Shown here in pieces: positions 1 to 7,720 of a stretch of DNA of 35,531 nt. The notes under the pieces were generated by a model. It made no database searches and was not told the DNA's origin. It saw only the letters and a program-made list of their open reading frames with translations. The stretch is from assembly GCA_964606085.1 (NCBI GenBank), contig CAZSFD010000057.1:1-35531 (forward strand). Reading direction: 5' to 3'. The translations under genes and the position numbers were made by a program. Origin of the DNA: CAIQJJ01 sp964606085 (lineage in GTDB: Bacteria > Chloroflexota > Anaerolineae > Anaerolineales > UBA4823). The first letter of the stretch is position 1. Each line of letters opens with the position of its first letter.

Positions 1-571
1 CCTGCAGGCGGCGCAGACCAACCGTGTTCGGTGAACTGACGTTGATCGCCAGGTAGTGTCCCAGCGGTGCAAACGTGGCAACCAGGCTGACATAATCGCC
101 GGCGGCTTCTTCGAGGGGGGTATCTTTGTTTTTGCCGAGGTTGATCCCCATCAGGCAGGTTGCTGGTTGAGCTGATGCCGTTCGCAGGTGGCGGGCGGCG
201 TATTCGGCGCCTTTGCCAGGGAAGCCCATGCGATTGATGACCGCGCCCGCTTCGACCAGGCGGAACAGGCGCGGCGGCGGGTTGCCTGGCTGTGGGCGCG
301 GCGTGATTGTGCCAACCTCGATATGGCCGAAGCCGAGCGCCGCCAGGCCGCGCCAACCGGTGGCGTCCTTATCGTATCCGGCGGCCAGGCCGACCGGGTT
401 GGTGAAGGTCAGGCCAAATGCCCGCACCGGGCGGCTGGGGCCGCGAAACCAGGCGGCCAGCAGGCTGCGCACGGGAGGCAATTTGCCCGCCAGGGCAATG
501 GCGTTCAGGGTCAGGCCGTGCGCCGTTTCAGGGGGCAGCTTGAACAGAAGGGAGCGGATCAGGGGGTACAT
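1..571 (-). CDS. pyrD: Dihydroorotate dehydrogenase (quinone), class 2, N-terminal part
   Basis: Reading the minus strand from an ATG at 571 gives about 190 residues that run off the left edge. The protein starts MYPLIRSLLFKLPPETAH and carries the family landmarks in order: the FMN-barrel entry TNPVGLAAGYDKDA, GHIEVGTITPRPQPGNPPPR, RLVEAGAVINRMGFP, GINLGKNKDTP and, close to the edge, NVSSPNTVGLRRLQ. This closely follows E. coli PyrD, a membrane-associated enzyme that oxidises dihydroorotate to orotate with quinone as acceptor in pyrimidine synthesis. The N-terminal helical extension typical of class 2 is present. The C-terminal half is outside the window. The gene starts only 10 bp after the wecB stop, so it probably shares the rml-wecB transcript. 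Identification is secure; whether the full gene is intact cannot be seen. Confidence 0.93.
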   Translation of the reverse strand, partial: MYPLIRSLLFKLPPETAHGLTLNAIALAGKLPPVRSLLAAWFRGPSRPVRAFGLTFTNPVGLAAGYDKDATGWRGLAALGFGHIEVGTITPRPQPGNPPPRLFRLVEAGAVINRMGFPGKGAEYAARHLRTASAQPATCLMGINLGKNKDTPLEEAAGDYVSLVATFAPLGHYLAINVSSPNTVGLRRLQ

Positions 572-581
572 CGCAGCTTGT

Positions 582-1745
582 TCACGCGTTCAGCAGGGCT
601 GTCGCAATGCGTTCGGCGGCGTGGCCGTCGCCATAGGGGTTGACCGCTCGCGCCATCACCGCGTGGGCTTCGGGGTCGTCCAGCAGGGTGCGGGTTTCAC
701 GCACGATGCGGGCCGTAGCGGTGCCAACCAGCTTGACCGTGCCAGCCTGGACGCCTTCGGGCCGCTCGGTGACCTCGCGCAGCACCAGCACCGGCACCCC
801 CAGGCCGGGCGCTTCCTCTTGAATGCCGCCCGAATCGGTCAGCACCAGGCGGGCGTGTTTCATCACATGCACCAGGGGTAAGTAGTCGAGCGGGGGGATC
901 AGGGTGATATTCGGGATGCCGCTGAGCAGGCGGTAGACCGGCTCCTGAATGTTGGGGTTGAGATGCACCGGATAGATGATGCGCATAGCCGCGCCGTAGC
1001 TTTCCGCCAGCTGGCGCAGGGCGGCGCAGATAGATTCGATGGGTTGGCCGAAATTTTCGCGGCGGTGGGCGGTGACTAAAACCAGGGAGCAGGGGGCAGG
1101 GGGCGAGGTTGATGGGCCTGCCCTGGGCTTGTCGCAGGGTTGGAAGTTGATTTGTTGGAAGAGTTGGTGGACTTCGGGCGGGGTGGGTTGTTGGGCTACC
1201 TGGCGCAGGGCGTCAATGACCGGGTTGCCGGTGACGAGGATGCGTTCGGCAGGGATGCCCTCGTTGAGCAAGTTTTGCCGTGACCATTCGGTGGGAGCGA
1301 AATGCAGGTCGGTGACGGTGCCGGCTACTTTGCGGTTGATCTCTTCGGGGAAGGGTTGCCATTTGTCGCCGGTGCGCAGGCCAGCTTCGACGTGGCCGAA
1401 ACGGACGCGGTTGTAGTAGGCCAGCAGCGCCGTCACCATCACCGTAGTCGTGTCACCCTGGGCCAGAATCCAATCGGGCTTGATCTGGCGGATGACGGGA
1501 TCGAGGTGGGTGAAGATGGCGGCGGTCAGTTCGGCCAGCGATTGGTTGGGGCGCATCAGGTTGAGGTCTACATCGGGGGCGATGTCGAACAGGTTGAGGA
1601 CCTGATCGAGCATCTGGCGGTGTTGAGCGGTGACGCAGACCTTCGATTCGATGCCGGGGGTATGCGAAAGGGCATACACCACCGGGGCCATTTTGACCGC
1701 TTCGGGGCGGGTGCCAAAGATGGAGAGAACGCGCAGATTTTTCAT
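582..1745 (-). CDS. wecB: UDP-N-acetylglucosamine 2-epimerase (non-hydrolysing)
   Basis: A 387-residue protein that interconverts UDP-GlcNAc and UDP-ManNAc, a precursor for surface polysaccharides. Family motifs appear in order: FGTRPEAVKMAPV, TAQHRQMLDQVL, AQGDTTTVM, HVEAGLRTGD, FPEEINRK, VTGNPVIDAL, VTAHRRENFG and the substrate loop TDSGGIQEEAPGLGVPVL. The start MKNLRVLSIFG at 1745 was chosen over a longer frame because it places the GTRPE motif near the N-terminus and gives an ATGA overlap with the rmlD stop, implying translational coupling. Residues about 202-221, just before VTAHRREN, are a Pro/Ser/Cys-rich insertion encoded by low-complexity DNA (1083-1160); it sits at a domain junction and the flanking motifs are intact, so the enzyme is probably functional. 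Confidence 0.93.
   Translation of the reverse strand: MKNLRVLSIFGTRPEAVKMAPVVYALSHTPGIESKVCVTAQHRQMLDQVLNLFDIAPDVDLNLMRPNQSLAELTAAIFTHLDPVIRQIKPDWILAQGDTTTVMVTALLAYYNRVRFGHVEAGLRTGDKWQPFPEEINRKVAGTVTDLHFAPTEWSRQNLLNEGIPAERILVTGNPVIDALRQVAQQPTPPEVHQLFQQINFQPCDKPRAGPSTSPPAPCSLVLVTAHRRENFGQPIESICAALRQLAESYGAAMRIIYPVHLNPNIQEPVYRLLSGIPNITLIPPLDYLPLVHVMKHARLVLTDSGGIQEEAPGLGVPVLVLREVTERPEGVQAGTVKLVGTATARIVRETRTLLDDPEAHAVMARAVNPYGDGHAAERIATALLNA
1083..1160. repeat. Low-complexity in-frame insertion within wecB
   Basis: On the coding (minus) strand this stretch contains a CAACTTCCAACC-like part followed by a CCCCTGCCCCCTGCTCCC-like part. It encodes a Pro/Ser-rich segment that is out of character with the conserved enzyme around it, between the first and second Rossmann-like halves. 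Similar motifs occur at 5037-5090 and 15738-15836. The reading frame is maintained. Confidence 0.6.
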
Positions 1746-2641
1746 GGATTCAGGCTCAGGCGTAAGGCGGCCTGCCAGGCAGGCAGCGCCAGGCCGAAAG
1801 TATGCTTGAATTTGCTGCAATCGAGGGCGGAGAAGAGCGGGCGGGCGGCGGGGGTGGGAAAATCGCTGGTGAGGGCCGGCAGGATTTCTTTCACGGTTTG
1901 CTCGGCCTGGCGTGGGTCGAGGCGGATGATCTCCTGCGCCCATTCCAGGCGCGAGCAGCAGCCATCGCCAGCCAGGTGATAGAGGCCGCACAGATCGTTG
2001 ATCCAGCCTTGCGGTTGGCGGCCGGCCTTTGCCAATACCTGGGCGCTGATCTCGGCCAACATGCGCGCCGAGGTGGGACCGCTGATCTGGTCGGCCACCA
2101 CCTTGAGGCTGGTCTGCTGGCGCGCCCATTGCAGCACCTTGGTCACAAAGCTGTCGCGGCGGGTGGAGTAGACCCAGGTGGTGCGGAAGATGAAGTACGC
2201 CCCGCCGGTGGCAGCCACGGCCTGGTCGCCGAGTAACTTGCTGCGGCCATAGACGTTGAGCGGGTCGGTGGCGTCAGTTTCGACGTAAGCGACGGCATCG
2301 GGCGTAGGCGCTTTGCCCGGGTAAACGTAATCGGTGGAGTAGTGGATCAGCGCTGCGCCCATTGCCAGGGCTTCTTCGGCCAGCAGGCCAGGGCCTTCGG
2401 CGTTGATGGCGTAGCAGAGCGATTTATCAGGTTCGCTTTCGGCCTTGTCTACCAGGGTGTAGGCCGTGGCATTGACGATGACATCTACCTTGCCCATGCC
2501 GCGCAGCAGGGCGCGCGTGCCAGCCGGATCGGCCAGGTTGAGCGTGGGGTAATCGGTGGCGATGACTGCGCCGAGCGGGGCCAGGGTGCGTTCGAGTTCC
2601 CAGCCGAGTTGGCCGGTGTTGCCGAGAAGAAGGATTTTCAT
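1742..2641 (-). CDS. rmlD: dTDP-4-dehydrorhamnose reductase
   Basis: A 299-residue extended short-chain dehydrogenase that reduces dTDP-4-keto-L-rhamnose to dTDP-L-rhamnose. It begins MKILLLGNTGQLGWEL with the NAD(P)H-binding GxxGxxG loop, followed by HYSTDYVYPG, the catalytic YGRSK (Tyr-x-x-x-Lys), FRTTWVYS and the substrate-binding stretch VADQISGPTSARMLAE, all typical of RmlD. The ATG at 2641 overlaps the stop of the small gene upstream as ATGA and is preceded by GGAGG; its own stop overlaps the wecB start in the same way. An upstream in-frame extension to 2671 was rejected because it lies inside the upstream gene and lacks family similarity. It works with RmlA (3201-4073) and RmlC (16283-16840). 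Confidence 0.94.
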   Translation of the reverse strand: MKILLLGNTGQLGWELERTLAPLGAVIATDYPTLNLADPAGTRALLRGMGKVDVIVNATAYTLVDKAESEPDKSLCYAINAEGPGLLAEEALAMGAALIHYSTDYVYPGKAPTPDAVAYVETDATDPLNVYGRSKLLGDQAVAATGGAYFIFRTTWVYSTRRDSFVTKVLQWARQQTSLKVVADQISGPTSARMLAEISAQVLAKAGRQPQGWINDLCGLYHLAGDGCCSRLEWAQEIIRLDPRQAEQTVKEILPALTSDFPTPAARPLFSALDCSKFKHTFGLALPAWQAALRLSLNP

Positions 2642-2973
2642 TGTGCCTCCAGTGCCATCTCGATCTGCCATTTTTCTCGCAATACATCGAGATCGGTCAG
2701 CATCTTCGTAATATATTTTCGGTGGCGCTCCAGGTCTTCTGCAATTTCAACGGGTGTTGCCAGGCGAATATGCTCAGGTTTAAATTCCAACCATTCCGCC
2801 GGATGGTTGCGCCAAATGCCTTTGGGAGAGGAAACCAAAACCATGATATGTTTTTCTGAAATTGCCACTTCTTCAACTTGCCCAACCCAAAATTGCACGC
2901 GCACGATGGCACCTGGAACCAGCCAATCAGGTTTGATCGGCAAGGTTTGCGTAATGGTCATCTCGGTCGTCAT
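2638..2973 (-). CDS. Hypothetical protein between rmlA and rmlD (orfB)
   Basis: About 111 residues, not recognised. The first half (PDWLVPGAIVRVQFWVGQVEEVAI, given here only in part as PGAIVRVQFWVGQVEEVAI) looks like a small beta-barrel; the second half is charged and helical (IAEDLERHRKYITKML, LDVLREKWQIEMALEAQ). I chose ATG 2973 because AGGTG lies six bases upstream; ATG 2979 and an in-frame ATG further upstream at 3021 are alternatives. The stop overlaps the rmlD ATG as ATGA. Its 5' end overlaps the end of orfA in another frame. The strict coupling to rmlD argues that it is a real gene, but nothing indicates a role in rhamnose synthesis. Confidence 0.6.
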   Translation of the reverse strand: MTTEMTITQTLPIKPDWLVPGAIVRVQFWVGQVEEVAISEKHIMVLVSSPKGIWRNHPAEWLEFKPEHIRLATPVEIAEDLERHRKYITKMLTDLDVLREKWQIEMALEAQ

Positions 2974-3184
2974 GGTCATCACCTGTGTAAGATAAGAGAG
3001 CCAATGCCAATTGATAAGCATCTTGGCGGCTGGTAGGATGGTAACCCAATCGGTTCAAAATATCGGTCAAAATGTAGTGTGCACCTGATGCGGAAAAAGA
3101 CTCCATAGGATCAGGCGTGTTGTGAAATTGGATTTCCAACATCGTCCGTTCTGTTTCGTTGAGCAGGCGCAAGTGATGTTTCAT
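2927..3184 (-). CDS. Small hypothetical protein downstream of rmlA (orfA)
   Basis: About 85 residues starting MKHHLRLLNETERTMLEI, immediately after the rmlA stop. It has a helical middle (ILTDILNRLGYHP, RQDAYQLALALLSY) and an acidic/His tail DDHDDRDDHYANLADQT. The last 47 bp overlap the start of orfB in a different frame; this shared DNA is a run of GATGACC/ATGACGACC-like units that reads as Asp/His on one frame and Met/Thr on the other. No strong ribosome binding site is visible; an adjacent GTG at 3187 is also possible. I do not recognise the family. Its small size and pairing with orfB are reminiscent of two-gene modules, but no toxin or antitoxin motif is seen. Confidence 0.5.
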   Translation of the reverse strand: MKHHLRLLNETERTMLEIQFHNTPDPMESFSASGAHYILTDILNRLGYHPTSRQDAYQLALALLSYTGDDHDDRDDHYANLADQT

Positions 3185-3200
3185 CACGATTTTGCCACAC

Positions 3201-4073
3201 TCAGGCAATTTTTCCGGCTGCCAGCCGGGCGAGGTAATCGCCATACTGGTTGGGGATGCCTTTCGCCAGGGCGGCCAATTGCTCGCGGTCAATGTACTTC
3301 ATACGGTAGGCAATCTCTTCCGGGCAAGACATCATCATCCCCTGGCGTTCCTGCACGGCCTGGACGAACTGCCCGGCTTGCAGCAGCGATTCGTGTGTGC
3401 CAGCATCCAGCCAGGCCACACCGCGGCCCAGCACATCCACGCGCAGTTGGCCTTTGGCAAGGTAGATGTTGTTGAGGTCGGTGATCTCCAGTTCGCCGCG
3501 GGCCGAAGGTTGCAGGCTGGCGGCAATTTCGGTTACCTGGTGATCATAAAAGTAGATGCCCGGCACCGCGTAGTTGGATTTGGGCTGTTGTGGTTTTTCC
3601 TCGATGCTGAGGGCTTTGAAGTCGGCGTCAAATTCGACCACGCCGTAGCGTTCGGGGTCACGCACGGCGTAGGCGAAGACCAGCGCACCTTCGGTCAGTT
3701 GGGCGGCGGCGCGTAGTTGCTGCGGCAAGCCGTGGCCGAAGAAAATGTTGTCACCGAGGATGAGCGCTGCCGGTTGACCCGCCACGAAGTCCCGCCCGAC
3801 GCGGAAGGCATCGGCCAGGCCGCGCGGCGCGGTTTGTTCCACGAAGCTGAATTGTAAGCCCCATTGGCTGCCGTTGCCCAGCAGCACCTTAAACTCAGGC
3901 AGGGCCTCTGGACTGCTGATGATCAAAATCTCGCGGATGCCCGCCAGCATGAGCATGGAGAGCGGGTAATAGATCATCGGCTTGTCGTAAACGGGCAAAA
4001 TTTGCTTGCTGATGCTGGTGGTGATCGGGTAAAGGCGGGTGCCTTTGCCGCCGGCGAGGATGATGCCTTTCAT
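3201..4073 (-). CDS. rmlA: Glucose-1-phosphate thymidylyltransferase
   Basis: A 290-residue nucleotidyltransferase, the usual length for RmlA, which makes dTDP-glucose from dTTP and glucose-1-phosphate, the first step of dTDP-rhamnose synthesis. The N-terminus MKGIILAGGKGTRLYPIT carries the nucleotide-binding signature. Further landmarks are SKQILPVYDKPMIYYP, LGDNIFFGHGL with the metal-binding Asp, RYGVVEFD, SIEEKPQQPKSNYAVPGIYF, ITDLNNIYL and WLDAGTHESLL. ATG 4073 was chosen over an upstream in-frame start at 4124 because it begins exactly at the family's conserved start and has AGGAG at 4084-4088. It is the first gene of the tight rmlA-orfA-orfB-rmlD-wecB-pyrD run; 97 bp separate it from the upstream nuclease gene. 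Confidence 0.95.
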   Translation of the reverse strand: MKGIILAGGKGTRLYPITTSISKQILPVYDKPMIYYPLSMLMLAGIREILIISSPEALPEFKVLLGNGSQWGLQFSFVEQTAPRGLADAFRVGRDFVAGQPAALILGDNIFFGHGLPQQLRAAAQLTEGALVFAYAVRDPERYGVVEFDADFKALSIEEKPQQPKSNYAVPGIYFYDHQVTEIAASLQPSARGELEITDLNNIYLAKGQLRVDVLGRGVAWLDAGTHESLLQAGQFVQAVQERQGMMMSCPEEIAYRMKYIDREQLAALAKGIPNQYGDYLARLAAGKIA

Positions 4074-4170
4074 GGGTGAGAGTCTCCTGAATGTGGGAAG
4101 CGGGGAGGTCGTTGTCTGTGACAAGGGGGTGAATGGCCGAGATGGGGGCGATTTTGACCCGGTGTGCCCG

Positions 4171-7100
4171 TTATGGATAATCGCTGCCCCACACTGCGAT
4201 CACCGGGTCATGATCGGATTTGTGGGTGGGGGAGGTGTCATCGGGCCAGGGCAGCGGGTAATCGGCGTTGACGTGCAGGACGTAAACCTGTTGCAACAGG
4301 GCGGCCAGTTCGGGGGTGATCAGGATGTGATCGAGAACCTGCGATTGGCCCTGGTAAATGTAGGTGTAGGGGATGCCTTGCGGACAGACTGCCGCATCCT
4401 GGCGTTCACAGGGATCGAACACATGCTCCAGGCCGCCCGCCCGCAGCGCTTCGATGGGCGCGGCGTGCAGGTAGGAATTGAGGTCGCCCACGATGGCGAC
4501 GAGTGCGCCAGGCTCGGCGGCCTGGATTTCGGCGAGCAGGGTCAGGTTCCACTCGGCCTGGGCCAGGCGGCGCGGTTCGGTGGCCTGTTCGCCGCCGCTC
4601 ATCGAGGTGAAGTGGTTGTTGATCACATAGAGCGTGACCGGCCCGTCATTGGTCTGCACCGCCAGTTTGACGATCAACGGCGGGCGGCTGGTGAGGCCTT
4701 CGGGGGCGTCGCGCTGCTGCACGTCGAGAACTTCCACCCGGTCGGTGCGGATCAGGTAGCCTACATCAATGCCGCGGCTGTCGAAGCCTTCGATCAACAC
4801 CGGCTGGTAGGGATAGGCTGCCAGGATTTCCTGGGCGGCGATGTCTTCCAGGACACCGATATTCTCCACCTCCTGTAAGGCCACAATCAATGGCGCTCCG
4901 GCGGCATCAATCGTATTCGCCACCTTTGCCAGCGCCACATCATATTCGGCACGCGTTGGCAAGGGCGGGTCGGATGGATGTGGGGAGCGCGTGTCGAAGA
5001 GGTTTTCCACATTCCAGGTCATAAGGGAAATTTGGTTGAAGGTTGCCGATGGGATAATGGGAAGGTTGAAGGTTGAAGGTTGGATGGCAGGGGTGACGAC
5101 GGGTTGGAGTTTGTAGTGATCGTAGGTAAAGGCCAGGGGGCCGGCCAGGGCGCTGACGGTGTCGCCGACGGTGATGGCGAAGGGCATTTGCGAGCGGTCG
5201 GTATAGGTGGCGTTCGAGCCATCGTCGAACATGATCGCCAGGCCGTTGGGAGTTTCTTCGCCCTGGTACAGACGGGTGACGCCATGTTCGGCGCGCACGA
5301 GGACGGTTTCGCCAAATTTGCTCGTCGGGGCCACGGCAATGGCCGGGCCAGTGACCTGGACGAACATGCCTTCGAGGGCTTCGTAATAAGCGCGTGCCGC
5401 GGTGACATCGGCAGGCGGATCAAGCTCAACGGAATCTGGCAGTGATTGGCCGCGGGCGGTGATGCGCAAATCGCCAGCCGTCGCCAATTGCAGCGTGGTC
5501 TGGCCGGAAAGCTCGCGCACTGTGCCGCTGACCACCACGCTGTCACCGGCCAGCAGGTCAAACGCAAGGCCGCCCCAGGAGATAAAAACACCATCCGAGG
5601 TAAGCGGGTCAGCATCGGGCGCACCCTGCACAAAGAAACCGCCCAAACCGGGGAAGACGCCCGTCACCATGCCCTGGGTGCTGATGCGCTCAAAAACCAG
5701 CGGCGAGCGGAAGCCCTGGCCCTGGATGGCCCATACCGGCACGGTACTTCCGGCAAATGTGCGCACCACGCCGGCGGCAACGGGTTCGGGCCATTCGGCA
5801 GCGGCGGCGAGAACGCTATCGAGCGTCACCGGGCCGTCGTAGCCGGGGACGACATTGACGACGAGGGTGAGGGGGATGGACGTGCCGGCGGCCAGGGTGG
5901 GCAAGTTCCAGGTGGCGAGGGTGTTCTGGCGTTGGCCGCCCACCACCTGCGAAATGGAGGTGTAAATGGGCTGGGTGGCGGTGATGACCACGTTGGTCAG
6001 GTCGCCCGCGGTGTGGTTGTAGGCTGTCAGTGTGTAGGTGATGACGTTGCGCTGGCGGGTGATCGGGCCAACGGCGGTCAGGCGCAGCACAGGCGGGAAG
6101 ATTTCTTCCAGGTCGGCCTGCAGGCGCGGGTAGAGCAGGTTTTCACCGTCGCGGGCATCCAAAATGCCGGCGGCGCGGTAGCACTGGCCGGTTTCGATCC
6201 TTTCGACGTTGATGCCGGTTTGCTTGTCCACATAGAGCGTCAGCAGATTACCTGCTTCATCGCTGAGATCGATTTCGTAGCTGTAAGTGAATTCTTCGAG
6301 GCGCGTCACCAGCCCTTCGACGGCAACCAGGCGGCCAGGCAACCCGGCGGCATCTGCAATGCTGGCCGGAAGCGGCTCGATTTCGGCTTCGGCTTTACCC
6401 GTCACGATGACATCGGTGGCCGGGTCGAAGGGGACGATTTGCATCGAGCCGCGGTAGGCGCTGACTTCGCCGCGCACGGTGACGCGGTCGCCGATTTTGA
6501 CGCTGGTCACGCCTTGCCCGCCAAACACCTGCACCTGAATACCAGCTGTTGCATCGGCCAGGTAAAACTTGACATTGCCGCTGCCGGCGAAATAAGCGCC
6601 GGTGTAGGCTGTGGCGACGCCTTCGATGGTCATCGCACTGCCCGATAGGCGGCGCGCCGCGGCGATGGGCACGCTGCCGCCTGCGATGCGGGTGATGGCG
6701 GGCGCGGCGAAGGCCGGGGCGGGCCAATCTTCGGCCTGGACGAAGGCGTTGCGCAGTTCGGCGGTGAAGTAGGCGTAGGGGACGGCGACAACGTAGGCGT
6801 TCGTTGCCGTTCCTTCGACGGGCAGATCGGCGATTTGCCACAGGGTGGGTTGATTTTCCGGGGAAAATTCGGCGGGGATGGGCAGGGTGATGGTCAGGTT
6901 GTGGAGGTCTTGCCCGGTCAGGTTGGCGACGGTGACGGTGTAGGCGAAGCTGCTGCCGGGTTCGGCAGTTTCAGGGGCGCTGATGGTCAGTTCGAGGCGC
7001 TCGGCAGGCAAGGGGGTGATCGGGCTGCCGCTGTTTTGCGGGGTGGGTGAAGCGCCCAGGGCGAAGTCGGCGGCATTGTCGTCGCTATCCAGCCCGTTGC

Positions 7101-7689
7101 CGGCGGATGCGCCGGGCAGTCGTTCGAGGGCGGAGCCGTTTTCCAGTTTGGGGGCGGGGCTTCCTTCGTAAAATCCTTCGGGGGCGTCGCCCCATCCCAG
7201 CGAATCGATCACCTTGCCATCGGTCTGGCGCAGTTGCAGGCCGCCGGCGTTGAGGTTGAGGGCATTTTCATCGTAGGCGGCATCGGCGGGAATACCAACA
7301 TCCAGCCCATCGTAGGTCAGCAGGTAGTGACCGTAGGGCGGGATGATCGCGCTTTGCTGCCAGCGGTAGATGAACAGGTCTTCACGGCTGGTGGGCAGGC
7401 GATACCACAGCGCCCAGCCACGCAGGTCTACGGGCTGGGCGGTGCGGTTGTAGAGTTCGATAAATTCATGGGTGTTATCGCCCGCGAGGCCGGCCTGCAC
7501 TTCGCTGATCACCACCGGGGCGGTGCTTTGCGTCAGGGCGGTGGCGCCAGGCGAGGGAACAAGGGTGGGCGTTGGCGAGGGCGGCGCGGGAGGGATGGCG
7601 GGAGTGAGGGTGCTGGTGGGTGTATTGCAGGCGGCGAAAATAAAGGCCAGCGCCAGCAAGAGCAGCAGGGGTGTCAAACGCAATGTCAT
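4171..7689 (-). CDS. Lipoprotein with lamin-tail domain, OB-like domains and C-terminal endonuclease/exonuclease/phosphatase domain
   Basis: A 1172-residue predicted exported lipoprotein: hydrophobic signal with lipobox IFAAC (Cys21), then a Pro/Thr linker. A lamin-tail-like domain follows (about 57-190: VVISEVQAG, HEFIELYN, DLRGWALWY). Two DUF11-like beta domains (about 233-323 and 531-646) alternate with OB-fold-like segments (about 350-428 and 660-736). The C-terminus (about 885-1172) is an endonuclease/exonuclease/phosphatase domain with LMTWNVENLF, ALQEVEN (Glu940), VINNHFTS, VGDLNSY (Asp1069, Asn1071), LDHILIT and KSDHDPV (Asp1159, His1160), so all catalytic positions appear present. 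The layout matches ExeM/NucH-like extracellular nucleases that degrade DNA for nutrition or biofilm turnover. ATG 7689 was preferred over TTG 7701 because it starts the signal peptide. A CAACCTT-rich linker precedes the nuclease domain. Confidence 0.87.
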   Translation of the reverse strand: MTLRLTPLLLLLALAFIFAACNTPTSTLTPAIPPAPPSPTPTLVPSPGATALTQSTAPVVISEVQAGLAGDNTHEFIELYNRTAQPVDLRGWALWYRLPTSREDLFIYRWQQSAIIPPYGHYLLTYDGLDVGIPADAAYDENALNLNAGGLQLRQTDGKVIDSLGWGDAPEGFYEGSPAPKLENGSALERLPGASAGNGLDSDDNAADFALGASPTPQNSGSPITPLPAERLELTISAPETAEPGSSFAYTVTVANLTGQDLHNLTITLPIPAEFSPENQPTLWQIADLPVEGTATNAYVVAVPYAYFTAELRNAFVQAEDWPAPAFAAPAITRIAGGSVPIAAARRLSGSAMTIEGVATAYTGAYFAGSGNVKFYLADATAGIQVQVFGGQGVTSVKIGDRVTVRGEVSAYRGSMQIVPFDPATDVIVTGKAEAEIEPLPASIADAAGLPGRLVAVEGLVTRLEEFTYSYEIDLSDEAGNLLTLYVDKQTGINVERIETGQCYRAAGILDARDGENLLYPRLQADLEEIFPPVLRLTAVGPITRQRNVITYTLTAYNHTAGDLTNVVITATQPIYTSISQVVGGQRQNTLATWNLPTLAAGTSIPLTLVVNVVPGYDGPVTLDSVLAAAAEWPEPVAAGVVRTFAGSTVPVWAIQGQGFRSPLVFERISTQGMVTGVFPGLGGFFVQGAPDADPLTSDGVFISWGGLAFDLLAGDSVVVSGTVRELSGQTTLQLATAGDLRITARGQSLPDSVELDPPADVTAARAYYEALEGMFVQVTGPAIAVAPTSKFGETVLVRAEHGVTRLYQGEETPNGLAIMFDDGSNATYTDRSQMPFAITVGDTVSALAGPLAFTYDHYKLQPVVTPAIQPSTFNLPIIPSATFNQISLMTWNVENLFDTRSPHPSDPPLPTRAEYDVALAKVANTIDAAGAPLIVALQEVENIGVLEDIAAQEILAAYPYQPVLIEGFDSRGIDVGYLIRTDRVEVLDVQQRDAPEGLTSRPPLIVKLAVQTNDGPVTLYVINNHFTSMSGGEQATEPRRLAQAEWNLTLLAEIQAAEPGALVAIVGDLNSYLHAAPIEALRAGGLEHVFDPCERQDAAVCPQGIPYTYIYQGQSQVLDHILITPELAALLQQVYVLHVNADYPLPWPDDTSPTHKSDHDPVIAVWGSDYP
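5037..5090. repeat. CAACCTT-type low-complexity segment in the nuclease gene
   Basis: On the plus strand the DNA reads as repeated GAAGGTTG / AAGGTTGAAGG units; on the coding strand these are CAACCTT heptamers that encode QPSTFNLPIIPSATFNQ. The segment is the linker between the last OB-like domain and the nuclease domain. Comparable motifs occur in wecB and the GT39-like gene. Confidence 0.6.
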
Positions 7690-7703
7690 CGCGGTTTGCA
7701 ATC

Positions 7704-7720
7704 TGATCCGCAGCGGATCA
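7704..7720. repeat. 17-bp palindrome at the dehydrogenase/nuclease gene junction
   Basis: TGATCCGCAGCGGATCA is an inverted repeat with 8-bp arms around one central base. It contains the stop codon of the dehydrogenase gene (7718-7720) and ends 14 bp before the nuclease ATG. It has no T-run on either side, so it is not a typical intrinsic terminator; it could be an operator or an mRNA hairpin controlling the nuclease start, which lacks a clear ribosome binding site. Confidence 0.5.

Noticed and set aside
2927..3184. orfA/orfB considered as a toxin-antitoxin pair
   Set aside because: Size and overlap fit, but no RelE, PIN, HTH or other toxin/antitoxin motif can be seen, and orfB is coupled to rmlD instead of standing alone.
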